Source: Paraburkholderia sabiae
GTDB taxonomy: Bacteria > Pseudomonadota > Gammaproteobacteria > Burkholderiales > Burkholderiaceae
DNA: 64,000 bases
Direction: 5' to 3'
Assembly (NCBI RefSeq): GCF_030412785.1
Contig: NZ_CP125295.1
Location: 3,410,001 to 3,474,000 of the forward strand
Below the pieces are notes generated by a model. That model saw nothing but the letters and a program-made list of their open reading frames with translations. It searched no databases and was not told where the DNA came from. Shown here in pieces: positions 1-9,265 of the stretch. The number at the start of each line of letters is the position of its first letter. Position 1 is the stretch's first letter. The translations under genes were made by a program, and so were the position numbers.

Positions 1-1026
1 CAGCACTTCGATGCCGTTCGGCTCGGCGTTGACCTTGTACGTATCGTCCGCGCCGCACGAAGGAATGAACTCGAGCCCGAGGTCGATCTGTCTCGCCTCC
101 GCGAGCATCGAAAAGTCGGCCACCGCGCGCTCGCATAGTCGGCGCAGGCTCACCGGCTCGAAATGCGCGCTGCGTTGCGCGTCTTCGCGCGCCATCGTCA
201 GCAGTTGATGCACGAGGTGGATCAGCCGGTTCAGGCGTCCTTCAATGCGCTCGAAGGTCTGCTTGTTGCCGACCAGCGATCCATCGCGCTCCGCCGCCTG
301 CAATTGCAGCTTCAACGCGGCGAGCGGCGAACGCAACTCATGTGCGGCATCGCCGACGAACGTGCGCTGCGATTGCGACGCCTCATTCAGCCGATGCAGC
401 AGATCGTTGAGTGCATCGACGAGCGGCTGCATTTCGACGGGCAACGTGCCTTCGAACCGCAACGGTTCGAGCGAATCGAACGAACGTGTGGCGAGCGCCC
501 GCGAGATGCCGCGCATCGGCGCGAGACCGCGACCGACCACGAACAGCACGATCAGCACGATCGCGGGAAGGAACAACGCGAGCGGCCACAGCGTGCGCAA
601 CGCGAGGTGACGCGCAAGATCCTCGCGCACGGATATCGGCTGCGCCGCCTGCACGAAGCGGTCGCCTTCCTGCACGCCGAAGATGCGCCAGTGATACTCG
701 TCGTATTCGATCGTGCGCAGACCCGGCGGAAAACGCGGCACGTCGATGTCGGGAAGCGACCGGTACACGCTGCGGCCCGTGCCGTCCCATACCTCGATGA
801 ACAGACGGTCGTCGGCGAGCCCTTCGAAGTCCGGCCCGCGCTGCGTGAAGCCGTTCGTACCGGCGATGGTCGCGGGCACGGAGAGCGCCACCGTGCGCAA
901 TTCATAATCGAACAGCTCGGTGGCTTCCATCTGCGCCGTGTAGAAGATCCCGTACGCCGCGACCAACGCCGCGACCGCGAGCCCGGCGATCAGCCAGCCC
1001 AGCAACCAGCGCCGGATCGACGTCAT
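1..1026 (-). CDS. Sensor histidine kinase, QseC/PmrB type (3' end beyond window)
   Basis: The reading frame stays open from the ATG at 1026 to the window edge, giving at least 341 residues without the ATPase domain, which must lie to the left of base 1. The N-terminus has a basic start and one membrane segment (about residues 7-27), then a periplasmic sensor part of about 120 residues. A second membrane segment lies near residues 150-170 (LFLPAIVLIVLFVVG), followed by a HAMP-like linker. The HisKA box FVGDAAHELRSPLAALK carries the phospho-accepting His. The ATG overlaps the TGA of the upstream response regulator (ATGA), so the two genes are translationally coupled. The order regulator then kinase is typical of QseBC/PmrAB/TctDE systems. 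The stimulus cannot be told from sequence. Confidence 0.9.
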   Translation of the reverse strand, partial: MTSIRRWLLGWLIAGLAVAALVAAYGIFYTAQMEATELFDYELRTVALSVPATIAGTNGFTQRGPDFEGLADDRLFIEVWDGTGRSVYRSLPDIDVPRFPPGLRTIEYDEYHWRIFGVQEGDRFVQAAQPISVREDLARHLALRTLWPLALFLPAIVLIVLFVVGRGLAPMRGISRALATRSFDSLEPLRFEGTLPVEMQPLVDALNDLLHRLNEASQSQRTFVGDAAHELRSPLAALKLQLQAAERDGSLVGNKQTFERIEGRLNRLIHLVHQLLTMAREDAQRSAHFEPVSLRRLCERAVADFSMLAEARQIDLGLEFIPSCGADDTYKVNAEPNGIEVL

Positions 1027-1685
1027 ACGGCGCGTTTGAGCCGATAGCCGACGCCGCGCACGGTCACGATCTGCTCGGCGCCGATCTTGCGCCGCAGGCT
1101 GTGTACATGGACTTCGATCGTATTGCTGCCCACTTCCTCGCCCCAGCCGTACAGTTTCTCTTCGAGTTCGGTGCGCGTGAACACGCGCATCGGCTCTTCG
1201 ATCAGGGCTTGCAGCAGACTGAATTCGCGCGGCACGAGCGCGAGCGTGTCGCCCTTCAGCGTGGCTTCGTGCGTGACGGGGTTCAAGGTGAGATCGCCAT
1301 GCGCGTAGACGGGATTGGTCTGTCCCGTGCGACGGCGCAACAGCGCGCGCACGCGCGCAGCAAGTTCGTCGAGATCGAAGGGTTTGACGAGGTAATCGTC
1401 AGCGCCGGCATCGAGTCCGGCGATACGGTTTTCGACGGCGTCGCGCGCAGTGAGAATGATCACGGGCGCGCCGCCGCCGCGCCGCCGGTAACGGTTGAGC
1501 ACGTCGATGCCGTCGGCTTTCGGCAGGCCCAGATCGAGCAGCACCAGATCGTAGACATCGTGCGCCAGAGACAGCTCGGCTTCGCGTCCGTCACGCGCCC
1601 AGTCGATCGCATAGCCCGCGCCGCGCATCGTATCGAGGACGGGCTCGCCGATCATTTCGTCATCTTCCACCAGCAGCAAACGCAT
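1023..1685 (-). CDS. OmpR/PhoB-family response regulator, QseB/PmrA type
   Basis: This 220-residue protein has a receiver domain (residues 1-115) with the acidic pair in LLVEDDEM, the phospho-acceptor Asp in LVLLDLGLP, and the conserved Lys in DYLVKPFD. A C-terminal winged-helix DNA-binding domain follows (about 125-218; PREFSLLQALIE and the end motif TVRGVGYRLK). It is the first gene of a two-gene operon with the overlapping sensor kinase. The length is normal for the family. It most likely activates its own operon plus envelope or metal-stress targets, but no operator repeat was identified in the short upstream gap. Confidence 0.93.
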   Translation of the reverse strand: MRLLLVEDDEMIGEPVLDTMRGAGYAIDWARDGREAELSLAHDVYDLVLLDLGLPKADGIDVLNRYRRRGGGAPVIILTARDAVENRIAGLDAGADDYLVKPFDLDELAARVRALLRRRTGQTNPVYAHGDLTLNPVTHEATLKGDTLALVPREFSLLQALIEEPMRVFTRTELEEKLYGWGEEVGSNTIEVHVHSLRRKIGAEQIVTVRGVGYRLKRAV

Positions 1686-1769
1686 GGCGTCATGTCTCCG
1701 TCAATCGCCGCGATTGTTCAAACCCGCAGCTTAACGCGCCCCAAGGCGTTTCTGCTCGATGTACGTCCG

Positions 1770-2222
1770 TCAACTCGCGCCCACGCGCCGCGTCGTCGCG
1801 GCAGGCAAGGCGTCGCAATTCTCGCAGCGGCCGAAGATCACGAGACTGGAGCTCGTGTAGTGGAAGTGGTGATCGGCGGCGATTCTGGCCTGCTGCTGTT
1901 CGAGGCCGGGATCGTACGCATCCTGAATGCGGCCACAGCGGCTGCAGACGAGATGGTAGTGACGCTGACCGCGATTGAGCTCATAGACGATGCGCGCATC
2001 GCCCAACGATGCGCTCGTGATGAGATCCGCCTCGTGCAACTGCGCGAGCGCCCGATAGACGCTCGCGAGACTGCAAGGCTCGGGTTCGCGCGACAGCTTG
2101 CGATACACCTGATCGGCGGTGAAATGCTCGTGCGGTAGTTCGTGAAAGAGCCTCAGTACAGCGGCCCGACTGGAGGTCGGGCGCAGACCGGCCGTTTTAA
2201 GTGCCGCGTAAATCGCAATCAT
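1770..2222 (-). CDS. Fur-family metalloregulator
   Basis: This 150-residue protein has the Fur winged-helix N-terminal domain (LKTAGLRPTSSRAAVLRLF, then SLASVYRALAQLHEADLI, the recognition region) and a C-terminal dimerisation domain. The domain has the two structural-zinc CxxC pairs (CSRC near residue 97 and CENC near 133) and a His-rich metal site (HYHLVC, ADHHFHYTS). The family represses genes when loaded with Fe, Zn or Mn, or acts as a peroxide sensor (PerR). The residues visible here do not settle which subtype it is. It is transcribed in the same direction as the two-component system but 84 bp away, so it is probably a separate unit. Confidence 0.88.
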   Translation of the reverse strand: MIAIYAALKTAGLRPTSSRAAVLRLFHELPHEHFTADQVYRKLSREPEPCSLASVYRALAQLHEADLITSASLGDARIVYELNRGQRHYHLVCSRCGRIQDAYDPGLEQQQARIAADHHFHYTSSSLVIFGRCENCDALPAATTRRVGAS

Positions 2223-2351
2223 GTGGGGCCCCGTCTTGTATCGAAGCCTCGCGATGGGCTTCGTGACCGCTCATTCTGGTCGCGCGATCCTTAAGAATCG
2301 CTTATCAGGGGCCGCCTGTTGGCGACTGGCTCTCAGCGCTTCGCGCCGCCG

Positions 2352-2771
2352 TTACAGCAGCGCCAGCGTTTTCTCGTCCGCCGCGCCGCCGAAGTATTTC
2401 GCGAGCGCGTCGGTGAAAAGCGGCTCGTCGGGCGCGGCTTTCGAGAACAGCGTCATCGACGAGCGGAACTTCAGGTAGTCCGGGTAGCCGAAGATGGTCT
2501 CGATCGACCGGCCTTCGACTTCGTTGACTGCGCGCGTGGCCTCTTTTAAGCGGGCGCCGAGCACCGGATGTTGCAAATATGAGACAGCTTCGTCGAGTGA
2601 CTGGATAGCAAATTTTTGGGCCATCGGACTCTCTCCGAGGCCCCGAAACTGGGGAAACACGTACCACATCCAGTGGCTTTGCTTGCGTCCCGCCTGCAAT
2701 TCCGCTAGCGCCTGCGCATAAATAGGTGCCTGAGCATCGACGAAGCGCCGAAGGTCGAATTGATCGTCCAT
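2352..2771 (-). CDS. DUF1810 family protein
   Basis: The 139-residue product matches the DUF1810 pattern: DLRRFVDAQAP, the strongly conserved SHWMWYVFPQ, LGESPMAQKFAI, VLGARLKEAT and IFGYPDYLKF. The longer frame opens at 2837, but the ATG at 2771 is preferred. It is preceded six bases upstream by GGAGGA, and DUF1810 proteins begin just before the DLRRF segment. The family is cytosolic. Its biochemical role is not established to my knowledge. It stands alone, separated by 129 bp from the Fur-family gene, and I see no operon partner. Confidence 0.85.
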   Translation of the reverse strand: MDDQFDLRRFVDAQAPIYAQALAELQAGRKQSHWMWYVFPQFRGLGESPMAQKFAIQSLDEAVSYLQHPVLGARLKEATRAVNEVEGRSIETIFGYPDYLKFRSSMTLFSKAAPDEPLFTDALAKYFGGAADEKTLALL

Positions 2772-3047
2772 CCCGTCCTCCGCAGTCATTTTTACATGTC
2801 GGATTTTTGCATCCGGCATGCCTGCCAAGCCCTTCAACTACCTTTCAATGCCGTTTCCCGCCCCTGCGTCCCGCGGAAATCCAACCCGGATGCGGCATTG
2901 CGACACTATGTCTCACCCTTGATCACGCAATAGTTCGTTCGCATCAAAGTGCTGTACTGCAACACGTGCATTTCGTATTATGCGAGCGCTTATAAAAGGA
3001 GCAAGGAAATGCATGCGTTCGTTCGTTTGTTTTTGTAGAGGGCCGCG

Positions 3048-3950
3048 ATGATGAAAAAAATCGCGGGCCGGCTTGCCGGTCTCGTCTCAATTGCCCCAGC
3101 GTTCCTGCTATCGGGGTGTAATAACCTGGATCTACTCGCGCCGAAAGGCCCCATTGGTGCCGCAGAGAAGTCGCTGATCGCGACCTCGACGTGGGCGATG
3201 CTGATCGTCGTGATTCCCGTCATCTTCCTGACGCTGCTGTTCGCATGGCGCTATCGCGCGTCGAACAAGGCTGCCGAATACCGTCCGAACTGGTCGCATT
3301 CGACGGCAATCGAAATCGCCGTCTGGACGATTCCCGCACTGATCATTCTGTTCCTCGCCGTGTTGACGTGGAAGAGCACGCATGAGCTCGACCCGTACAA
3401 GCCGCTCGAGTCGGACGTGAAGCCGATCAACGTCGAAGTCGTCGCGCTCGACTGGAAGTGGCTGTTCATTTACCCGGATCTGGGCATCGCGTCGGTGAAC
3501 CAGCTGGCGATTCCCGTGGGTACGCCGGTGAATTTCCGCATCACGTCGGACACGGTGATGAACTCGTTCTTCATCCCGCAACTGGGCGGCCAGATCTACG
3601 CGATGGCAGGCATGCAGACGCGTCTGCATCTGCTGGCTGAAGAACCCGGCGATTACGCAGGCACGTCGGCCAACTTCAGCGGCAAGGGCTTCTCGGACAT
3701 GAAGTTCCGCACGCTGGCCGAATCGCCGGAAGAATTCAACGCATGGGTCGCGAAAGCGCGCGCGTCGACGGATCACCTCGACATGGACCGCTATTACGCA
3801 GTCGCGAAGCCGGAAGAAAAGGCAGCTGTGTCGTACTTCTCGTCGGTCGATCCCAAGCTCTTCAACAACATCGTAGCCCGCTACAACAACGGTCACGTCA
3901 TCGACAACATGAAGGACGTGAACTGTGCACCTAACGGGACCAAGGGGTAA
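3048..3950 (+). CDS. cyoA: Cytochrome bo3 ubiquinol oxidase subunit II
   Basis: This 300-residue lipoprotein is subunit II of the proton-pumping quinol oxidase of the inner membrane. A signal peptide ends in the lipobox LLSGC (Cys at residue 24). Two membrane helices follow (about 45-67 and 90-110), then a periplasmic cupredoxin fold ([40 protein letters not shown]). The Cu-A ligand Cys residues of cytochrome c oxidases are absent, as expected for a quinol oxidase. It is the first of cyoABCD, with two bases before cyoB. The 276 bp upstream (2772-3047) should hold the operon promoter. Two adjacent ATG codons could start it (3048 or 3051). Confidence 0.95.
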   Translation: MMKKIAGRLAGLVSIAPAFLLSGCNNLDLLAPKGPIGAAEKSLIATSTWAMLIVVIPVIFLTLLFAWRYRASNKAAEYRPNWSHSTAIEIAVWTIPALIILFLAVLTWKSTHELDPYKPLESDVKPINVEVVALDWKWLFIYPDLGIASVNQLAIPVGTPVNFRITSDTVMNSFFIPQLGGQIYAMAGMQTRLHLLAEEPGDYAGTSANFSGKGFSDMKFRTLAESPEEFNAWVAKARASTDHLDMDRYYAVAKPEEKAAVSYFSSVDPKLFNNIVARYNNGHVIDNMKDVNCAPNGTKG

Positions 3951-3952
3951 GC

Positions 3953-5959
3953 ATGTTCGGTAAATTAACCCTGGCGGACATTCCGTATCACGAGCCCATC
4001 ATCGTGGTCGCAGGCGCCGGGATGATTCTCGGCGCGCTGGCTGTGCTCGGCGCGATCACGTATTTCGGCAAGTGGCGGTATCTGTGGACCGAGTGGCTCA
4101 CGTCGGTCGACCACAAGAAACTCGGCGTGATGTACATCGTCGTGGCCATGATCATGCTTCTGCGCGGCTTCGCCGACGCAATCATGATGCGTACGCAGCT
4201 CGCGCTCGCGTATCACGCGCCCGGCTATCTGCCGCCGCACCACTACGATCAGATCTTCACGGCGCACGGCGTCATCATGATCTTCTTCATGGCGATGGCC
4301 TTCATGGTCGGCCTGATGAATCTGGTCGTGCCGCTGCAGATCGGTGCACGCGACGTCGCGTTCCCGTTCCTGAACTCGCTGTCGTTCTGGATGACGGCGA
4401 TCAGCGCAATCCTGATCAACATCTCGCTGCTGATCGGCGAATTCGCGCAAACGGGCTGGCTCGCGTATCCGCCGCTGTCGGAACTGCAGTTCAGTCCGGG
4501 CGTCGGTGTCGACTACTACCTGTGGTCGCTGCAGCTTTCCGGTATCGGCACCTTGCTGACGGGCGTGAACTTCTTCGTCACGATCATCAAGATGCGCGCG
4601 CCGGGCATGACGCTGATGAAGATGCCCGTGTTCACGTGGACGGCCCTGTGCACGAACGTGCTGATCATGGCCGCGTTCCCGATCCTGACCGTCACGCTCG
4701 CGCTGCTCGGTCTCGACCGTTACCTCGGCATGCACTTCTTCACGAACGAAGCCGGCGGCAACGCGATGCTGTACCTGAACCTGATCTGGGCATGGGGCCA
4801 CCCTGAGGTCTACATCCTGATCCTGCCTGCGTTCGGCATCTTCTCGGAAGTGATCTCGACGTTCTCGCGCAAGCCGCTGTTCGGCTACAAGACGATGGTC
4901 TACGCGACCTGCGCGATCATGGTGCTGTCGTTCCTCGTGTGGCTGCACCACTTCTTCACGATGGGTTCGGGCGCCGACGTCAACGCGTTCTTCGGTATTG
5001 CGACGATGATCATCGCGGTCCCGACGGGCGTGAAGGTGTTCAACTGGCTGTTCACGATGTACAAGGGCCGCATCGAGTTCACGACGCCTGTGCTGTGGAC
5101 GATCGGCTTCATGGTCACGTTCACGATCGGCGGTATGACGGGCGTGATGATGGCGATTCCGGGCGCGGACTTCGTGCTGCACAACTCGCTGTTCCTGATT
5201 GCTCACTTCCACAACGTGATCATCGGCGGCGTGCTGTTCGGCTACCTCGCCGGCATGAACTACTGGTTCCCGAAGGCGTTCGGCTTCAAGCTGAACGAGA
5301 AGCTCGGCAAGGCTGCGTTCTGGTTCTGGCAGATCGGCTTCTGGGTTGCGTTCACGCCGCTGTACGTGCTCGGCTTCATGGGCATGACGCGTCGTCTGAA
5401 TCACTACGACAACCCGGCATGGCATCCGTGGCTGCTGGTCGCCGAATTCGGCGCCGTGCTGGTCGCAATCGGTATCGGCTGCCAGCTGCTGCAGCTCGTC
5501 GTGTCGATCCGCGATCGCAACAAGCCGGAAAACCGCGACCTGACGGGCGATCCGTGGAATGGCCGCACGCTCGAATGGGCGACGACTTCGCCGCCGCAGA
5601 TCTACAACTTCGCAACGCTGCCCGTCGTGCATGAGCTGGACGCATTCCACGACATGAAGGCACGCGGCAACGTCGAAACGCCCGTGTATCGCGACATTCA
5701 CATGCCGTCGAACACGAGCGCTGGCTTCTTCATCGGCGTGTTCAGCCTTGCGCTGGGCTTCGCGCTGACGTGGCACATCTGGTGGCTGGCTATCGCGGCG
5801 TTCATTGGCGCGATCGGTACGTGGATCGCACGCAGCTTCGATAACGACATCGACTACTACATCCCGGCCGATACGGTTCAACTGATCGAAGAGCGCAACG
5901 GTGCGGGTTCGGGCGCGACGATCGCGAAGCAACTGCCCGAAGCTGAGGAGATTGCCTGA
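3953..5959 (+). CDS. cyoB: Cytochrome bo3 ubiquinol oxidase subunit I
   Basis: This 668-residue haem-copper oxidase catalytic subunit has about 15 membrane segments. The signatures are [17 protein letters not shown] with a haem-b His, [17 protein letters not shown] with the Cu-B His and the cross-linked Tyr, LHHFFTMG with the two further Cu-B His residues, and [19 protein letters not shown] with haem ligands. It reduces oxygen to water with electrons from ubiquinol and pumps protons. The length matches E. coli CyoB (663). Its stop codon overlaps the cyoC start (TGATG). The long open frame on the opposite strand is a GC-rich shadow. Confidence 0.97.
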   Translation: MFGKLTLADIPYHEPIIVVAGAGMILGALAVLGAITYFGKWRYLWTEWLTSVDHKKLGVMYIVVAMIMLLRGFADAIMMRTQLALAYHAPGYLPPHHYDQIFTAHGVIMIFFMAMAFMVGLMNLVVPLQIGARDVAFPFLNSLSFWMTAISAILINISLLIGEFAQTGWLAYPPLSELQFSPGVGVDYYLWSLQLSGIGTLLTGVNFFVTIIKMRAPGMTLMKMPVFTWTALCTNVLIMAAFPILTVTLALLGLDRYLGMHFFTNEAGGNAMLYLNLIWAWGHPEVYILILPAFGIFSEVISTFSRKPLFGYKTMVYATCAIMVLSFLVWLHHFFTMGSGADVNAFFGIATMIIAVPTGVKVFNWLFTMYKGRIEFTTPVLWTIGFMVTFTIGGMTGVMMAIPGADFVLHNSLFLIAHFHNVIIGGVLFGYLAGMNYWFPKAFGFKLNEKLGKAAFWFWQIGFWVAFTPLYVLGFMGMTRRLNHYDNPAWHPWLLVAEFGAVLVAIGIGCQLLQLVVSIRDRNKPENRDLTGDPWNGRTLEWATTSPPQIYNFATLPVVHELDAFHDMKARGNVETPVYRDIHMPSNTSAGFFIGVFSLALGFALTWHIWWLAIAAFIGAIGTWIARSFDNDIDYYIPADTVQLIEERNGAGSGATIAKQLPEAEEIA

Positions 5960-6567
5960 TGCTACAAAAAGCTATTGTTGCGGACCCGCATCATCACGAT
6001 GCAGAGCACGCACCGTCCAACTCGGTATTCGGTTTCTGGCTGTATCTGATGACCGACTGCATTCTGTTCGCGGCGCTGTTCGCGACGTTTGCAGTCATGA
6101 GCCATCAGTTCGCGGGCGGTCCGAGCGGTAAAGACCTGTTCGAAATCCCGGGCGTTGCGCTCGAAACGGCGATCCTGCTGTTCTCGAGTATCACGTACGG
6201 TTTTGCGATGCTCGGCGCGCACAAGAACAACAAGAGCACCACGCTCTTGTGGCTGGCCGTGACGTTCGTGCTCGGCGCGGCGTTCGTCGTGCTGGAAATC
6301 CGCGAGTTCTCGCACCTGATCGCCGACGGCGCAGGTCCGGACCGCAGCGCGTTCCTGTCGGCGTTCTTCACGCTGGTCGGCACGCACGGTCTGCACGTGA
6401 CGTCGGGTCTGGTGTGGATGCTCGTGATGATGATTCAGGTCATCCGCGCACCGAAGCTGGGCGAGCGCGAACTGCGACGTCTGACGTGCCTGAGCCTTTT
6501 CTGGCACTTTCTGGACATCGTCTGGATCGGTGTCTTTTCGTTTGTCTATCTTGCGAGCGTGATCTAA
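5959..6567 (+). CDS. cyoC: Cytochrome bo3 ubiquinol oxidase subunit III
   Basis: This 202-residue membrane protein has five predicted helices and family motifs near the start ([21 protein letters not shown]) and in the middle ([21 protein letters not shown], with the conserved GTHG-H). It ends in [17 protein letters not shown]. Subunit III stabilises the oxidase core. The start overlaps the cyoB stop by one base, and cyoD begins directly after the stop, so translation is coupled across the operon. Confidence 0.96.
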   Translation: MLQKAIVADPHHHDAEHAPSNSVFGFWLYLMTDCILFAALFATFAVMSHQFAGGPSGKDLFEIPGVALETAILLFSSITYGFAMLGAHKNNKSTTLLWLAVTFVLGAAFVVLEIREFSHLIADGAGPDRSAFLSAFFTLVGTHGLHVTSGLVWMLVMMIQVIRAPKLGERELRRLTCLSLFWHFLDIVWIGVFSFVYLASVI

Positions 6568-6912
6568 ATGAGCAGCCATTCTCACTCGTCACATTCGGCG
6601 CACGGCGACGAAAGCCACGGCAGCTTCGGCAGCTACACGATCGGTTTCGTGCTGTCCGTCATCCTGACGGCAGCCGCGTTCGGCGTGGTGCTGGCAGGCT
6701 GGCTGACGGGAACGCAGGCGCTCTACGCGATCGCCGGTCTCGGCCTCGTGCAGATCATCGTGCACCTGGTGTTCTTCCTGCACATGAACACGTCGTCGGG
6801 CCAGCGCTGGAACGTCACGGCGTTCGCGTTCACCGTGTTGACGGCTGTTATCGTGATCGGCGGTACGCTGTGGGTCATGCATAACGTCAGCATGAACATG
6901 ATGTCGCGTTAA
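6568..6912 (+). CDS. cyoD: Cytochrome bo3 ubiquinol oxidase subunit IV
   Basis: This 114-residue protein has a His/Ser-rich cytoplasmic N-terminus and then three membrane helices (about residues 22-42, 47-70, 82-104). Between them sits the family motif QIIVHLVFFLHM. It is the small assembly subunit of the bo3 oxidase. It is the last gene of the operon: no cyoE (haem O synthase) follows, so haem O must be supplied by a farnesyltransferase encoded elsewhere. A strong hairpin lies 16 bases after the stop. Confidence 0.95.
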   Translation: MSSHSHSSHSAHGDESHGSFGSYTIGFVLSVILTAAAFGVVLAGWLTGTQALYAIAGLGLVQIIVHLVFFLHMNTSSGQRWNVTAFAFTVLTAVIVIGGTLWVMHNVSMNMMSR

Positions 6913-6927
6913 CCTTCGCGCATCCCC

Positions 6928-6963
6928 GTGCCGGTTGCACATGCCGTATCGTGCAGCCGGCAC
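6928..6963. terminator. Hairpin after cyoD, probable bidirectional terminator
   Basis: A 13-base-pair stem (GTGCCGGTTGCAC paired with GTGCAGCCGGCAC, one G-T pair) encloses a 10-base loop. It sits between two convergent genes, cyoD and the small gene at 6989-7243. No clear U-tract follows on either strand, so the role is inferred from position and stem strength. Confidence 0.55.
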
Positions 6964-6988
6964 GCTCCCCTGCCCCACCTTCGGCGCA

Positions 6989-7243
6989 TCAGTTGCGCGC
7001 CAGCATCTCCATCGGACGGCCACGGCCCGTCACGAGACATCCCGACTTGAACGCTTCGCCCTGACTGCTTGCGGCAGCGTCGCCAAACCCCCGGCCGAGC
7101 GCATCCAGCTTCACCTGTTCCGCGCCTTGCGCGCAGGCGAACGTGCTGGCTTCTTTTGCCTGCGCATGCAGCAATGCGCGGTCGGCGACCAGATAAGCCA
7201 GAACAGCGATAACGGCGATGTGAAAAACTTTTCTCATGGTCAT
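6989..7243 (-). CDS. Small membrane-anchored or secreted hypothetical protein
   Basis: This 84-residue product begins MTMRKVFHIAVIAVLAYLVA, a basic start followed by one hydrophobic segment (signal anchor or signal peptide, possible cleavage after LLHAQA). It continues as a short Ala/Gly-rich tail with two Cys residues. A longer frame opens upstream with TTG at 7348, but the ATG at 7243 has a good AGGAG site about eight bases before it and removes a meaningless extension. I do not recognise a family. It lies convergent to cyoD, and nothing ties it functionally to the oxidase. Confidence 0.6.
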   Translation of the reverse strand: MTMRKVFHIAVIAVLAYLVADRALLHAQAKEASTFACAQGAEQVKLDALGRGFGDAAASSQGEAFKSGCLVTGRGRPMEMLARN

Positions 7244-7639
7244 GGATTCGTCTCCTCGCGACTTAAGCGTATCGCGAACAACTATGGCGCAAATCCAGGG
7301 CAACCCCGGTGGGCAAATAGTCGCGCCAGACCAATGGCAACGTTTCAATGCCGCTTTTTTGTGCAGCGCAAATCGACTGCACAGGCCCGCCCAGCAATGT
7401 CAATATCGACTTTCGCAATAAATAAAAATCGCACTTGTGGCAGCGCAACATTATAATTTTGAGTTATCCTCGTTAACCCTGACCGTCTCATGCGTTTTGG
7501 TTACGCGCGTGCGCAAGACTGCGCATCGTCCCGCTCCGTTCAGGGGCCGGCCGTCGAAATGTCCATGTAAGGTTTTTGATCCTTCGCCTTGAGGGCGAGG
7601 GCCTGCTATTCGCGTCCTGGCGTTTCATCGAAAGAGCAA
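7244..7639. other. Intergenic region before the nuoM-like gene
   Basis: This stretch of about 400 bp has no convincing gene. It is AT-richer around 7420-7480 and holds a perfect TATAAT hexamer at 7452-7457 on the plus strand, with only a weak -35 match 17 bases before it. It probably contains the divergent promoters for the small gene on its left and the nuoM-like gene on its right. A small GC-rich hairpin lies near 7580-7605. Confidence 0.4.
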
Positions 7640-9175
7640 ATGCACCTCCCATCAGTTCTCGACCTCCTGATCTGGGTCCCCATCGTCGCCGGTATCGTCG
7701 TGCTGCTCGGCGGCTCCGACAATGCCCGTAGCCGCACGCGCTGGCTCGCGCTGATCGGCGCTGCCGTCAGCATCCTGCCCGTCATTCCGCTGGTGTCGGG
7801 CTTCGACTCCTCGCTGTCCACCATGCAGTTCGAGCAGCAGCTCGCCTGGCTGCCCGAGTTCGGCATCTCGTATCACCTCGGCGTCGACGGCATCTCGCTG
7901 TGGTTCACCGTGCTGACGTCCGTGACCACACTGATCATCGTGATCGCGTCGTGGGAATCGATCTCGTCGCGCGTCGCGCAGTACTACGGCGCGTTCCTGC
8001 TGCTGTCGGGCTGCATGCAGGGCGTGTTCACGTCGCTCGACGGCATGCTGTTCTTCGTGTTCTTCGAAGCGTCGCTGATCCCGCTGTACCTGCTGATCGG
8101 CACGTGGGGCGAACAGCGCCGCGTCTATGCGGCCGTGCGCTTCTTCTTCTTTTCGCTGGTCGGCTCGCTGGCGATGCTCGCCGCGCTGATCTATCTGTGG
8201 GCGCACGCGCACACGTTCGACATCGCCACGTGGCGCACGCTCAAGCTCGACTTCACGCCGCAGCTGATGGTGTTCATCGGCTTCCTCGCCGCGTTCTCGG
8301 TGAAGGTGCCGATGTGGCCCGTGCATACGTGGCTGCCTGACGTCCACTCCGACGGCCCGACGGGCGCCGCCGTGCTGCTCGGCATGCTGAAGATGGGCGG
8401 CTACGGCCTGCTGCGCTTCGCGCTGCCCATCGTCCCGGACGCCTGCCACTTCTTCGCACCGGCCATGATCGCGCTGTCGCTCGTCGCGGTGATCTACGGC
8501 AGCCTGCTCGCGCTCGCTCAAACCGACATGCGCAAGCTGCTCGCGTACTCGGCTGTCGCGCACATGGGCCTCGTCACGCTCGGCCTGTTCACGTTCGACC
8601 GCATGGGCACGGAAGGCGCGGTGGTGCAGATGCTGTCGTACGGCATCGTGTCGGGCGCCATGCTGCTGTGCACGGGCATGCTGTTCGACCGCACGAAGAA
8701 CGGCTCGATCGACGCCTACGGCGGCGTCGCCAATTCGATGCCCAAGCTCGCCACGTTCGCGATGCTGTTTTCGATGGCCAACGTCGGTCTGCCGGGCACG
8801 TCGGGCTTTGTCGGCGAATTCCTGGTGCTGATGGGCGCGATCCGCTTCAACTTCTGGGTCGGCGCGACGGCTGCGCTCACGCTGATCCTCAGTGCCGCGT
8901 ACACGCTGTGGATGTACAAGCGTGTGATGTTCGGCGCGATCAAGAACACGCGTGTATCGAGCCTGCGCGATCTGGGCCGCCGCGAGTTCGTGCTGCTCGG
9001 CGCAATGGCCGTGCTGGTGCTCGCCATCGGCGTGCGTCCGAAGACCTTCACCGACGCGATCGGCCCTGCCGCCGAAAACCTCGTCGCGCAGGCGCAAGGC
9101 TCCGCGCTGCCGACTGACACGGGCGTCGCTTCGAACAACCGCGCAACGGCGTCGTCGACGCGTCTGCCGGGCTAA
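7640..9175 (+). CDS. Solitary NuoM-like proton-translocating membrane subunit
   Basis: This 511-residue polytopic protein of the NuoM/MrpD/HyfF family has about 14 membrane helices. The residues that carry protons in complex I antiporter-like subunits are present: the Glu in FVFFEASLIPLYLL, the Lys in FSVKVPMWPVHTWLPDVH and the Lys in GMLKMGGYGLLRF. The end of helix 12 has LGAMAVLVLAIGV. The start at 7640 begins at MHLPSVLD, after a modest purine-rich site, and the upstream in-frame extension lacks family character. No other nuo, mrp or hyf gene is nearby, so it cannot be part of a locally encoded complex I. It is followed by a strong terminator and is therefore monocistronic. Confidence 0.85.
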   Translation: MHLPSVLDLLIWVPIVAGIVVLLGGSDNARSRTRWLALIGAAVSILPVIPLVSGFDSSLSTMQFEQQLAWLPEFGISYHLGVDGISLWFTVLTSVTTLIIVIASWESISSRVAQYYGAFLLLSGCMQGVFTSLDGMLFFVFFEASLIPLYLLIGTWGEQRRVYAAVRFFFFSLVGSLAMLAALIYLWAHAHTFDIATWRTLKLDFTPQLMVFIGFLAAFSVKVPMWPVHTWLPDVHSDGPTGAAVLLGMLKMGGYGLLRFALPIVPDACHFFAPAMIALSLVAVIYGSLLALAQTDMRKLLAYSAVAHMGLVTLGLFTFDRMGTEGAVVQMLSYGIVSGAMLLCTGMLFDRTKNGSIDAYGGVANSMPKLATFAMLFSMANVGLPGTSGFVGEFLVLMGAIRFNFWVGATAALTLILSAAYTLWMYKRVMFGAIKNTRVSSLRDLGRREFVLLGAMAVLVLAIGVRPKTFTDAIGPAAENLVAQAQGSALPTDTGVASNNRATASSTRLPG

Positions 9176-9207
9176 GCTGCCAGCCAGCTTCAGCAGAAGC
9201 GCAAAGA

Positions 9208-9246
9208 AAAACGGCCTCGCAACTTGTCGCGAGGCCGTTTTCATTT
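9208..9246 (+). terminator. Rho-independent terminator after the nuoM-like gene
   Basis: A near-perfect 13-bp inverted repeat (AAAACGGCCTCGC and GCGAGGCCGTTTT) encloses an 8-base loop and runs into TTTTCATTTTG. The A- and T-rich ends make it usable in both directions, serving both the nuoM-like gene and the convergent HDAC-like gene. Confidence 0.85.
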
Positions 9247-9265
9247 TGTGTGTTGATTCAGGCGC

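Noticed and set aside
3965..5932. 655-codon open frame on the minus strand opposite cyoB
   Set aside because: It is Arg/His/Asp-rich shadow sequence caused by high GC at third positions of cyoB; it has no family motif and cyoB is certain.
7652..9244. 530-codon open frame on the minus strand opposite the nuoM-like gene
   Set aside because: Arg/Glu/His-rich without motifs, while the plus strand carries a clear 14-helix protein and a terminator placed for it.
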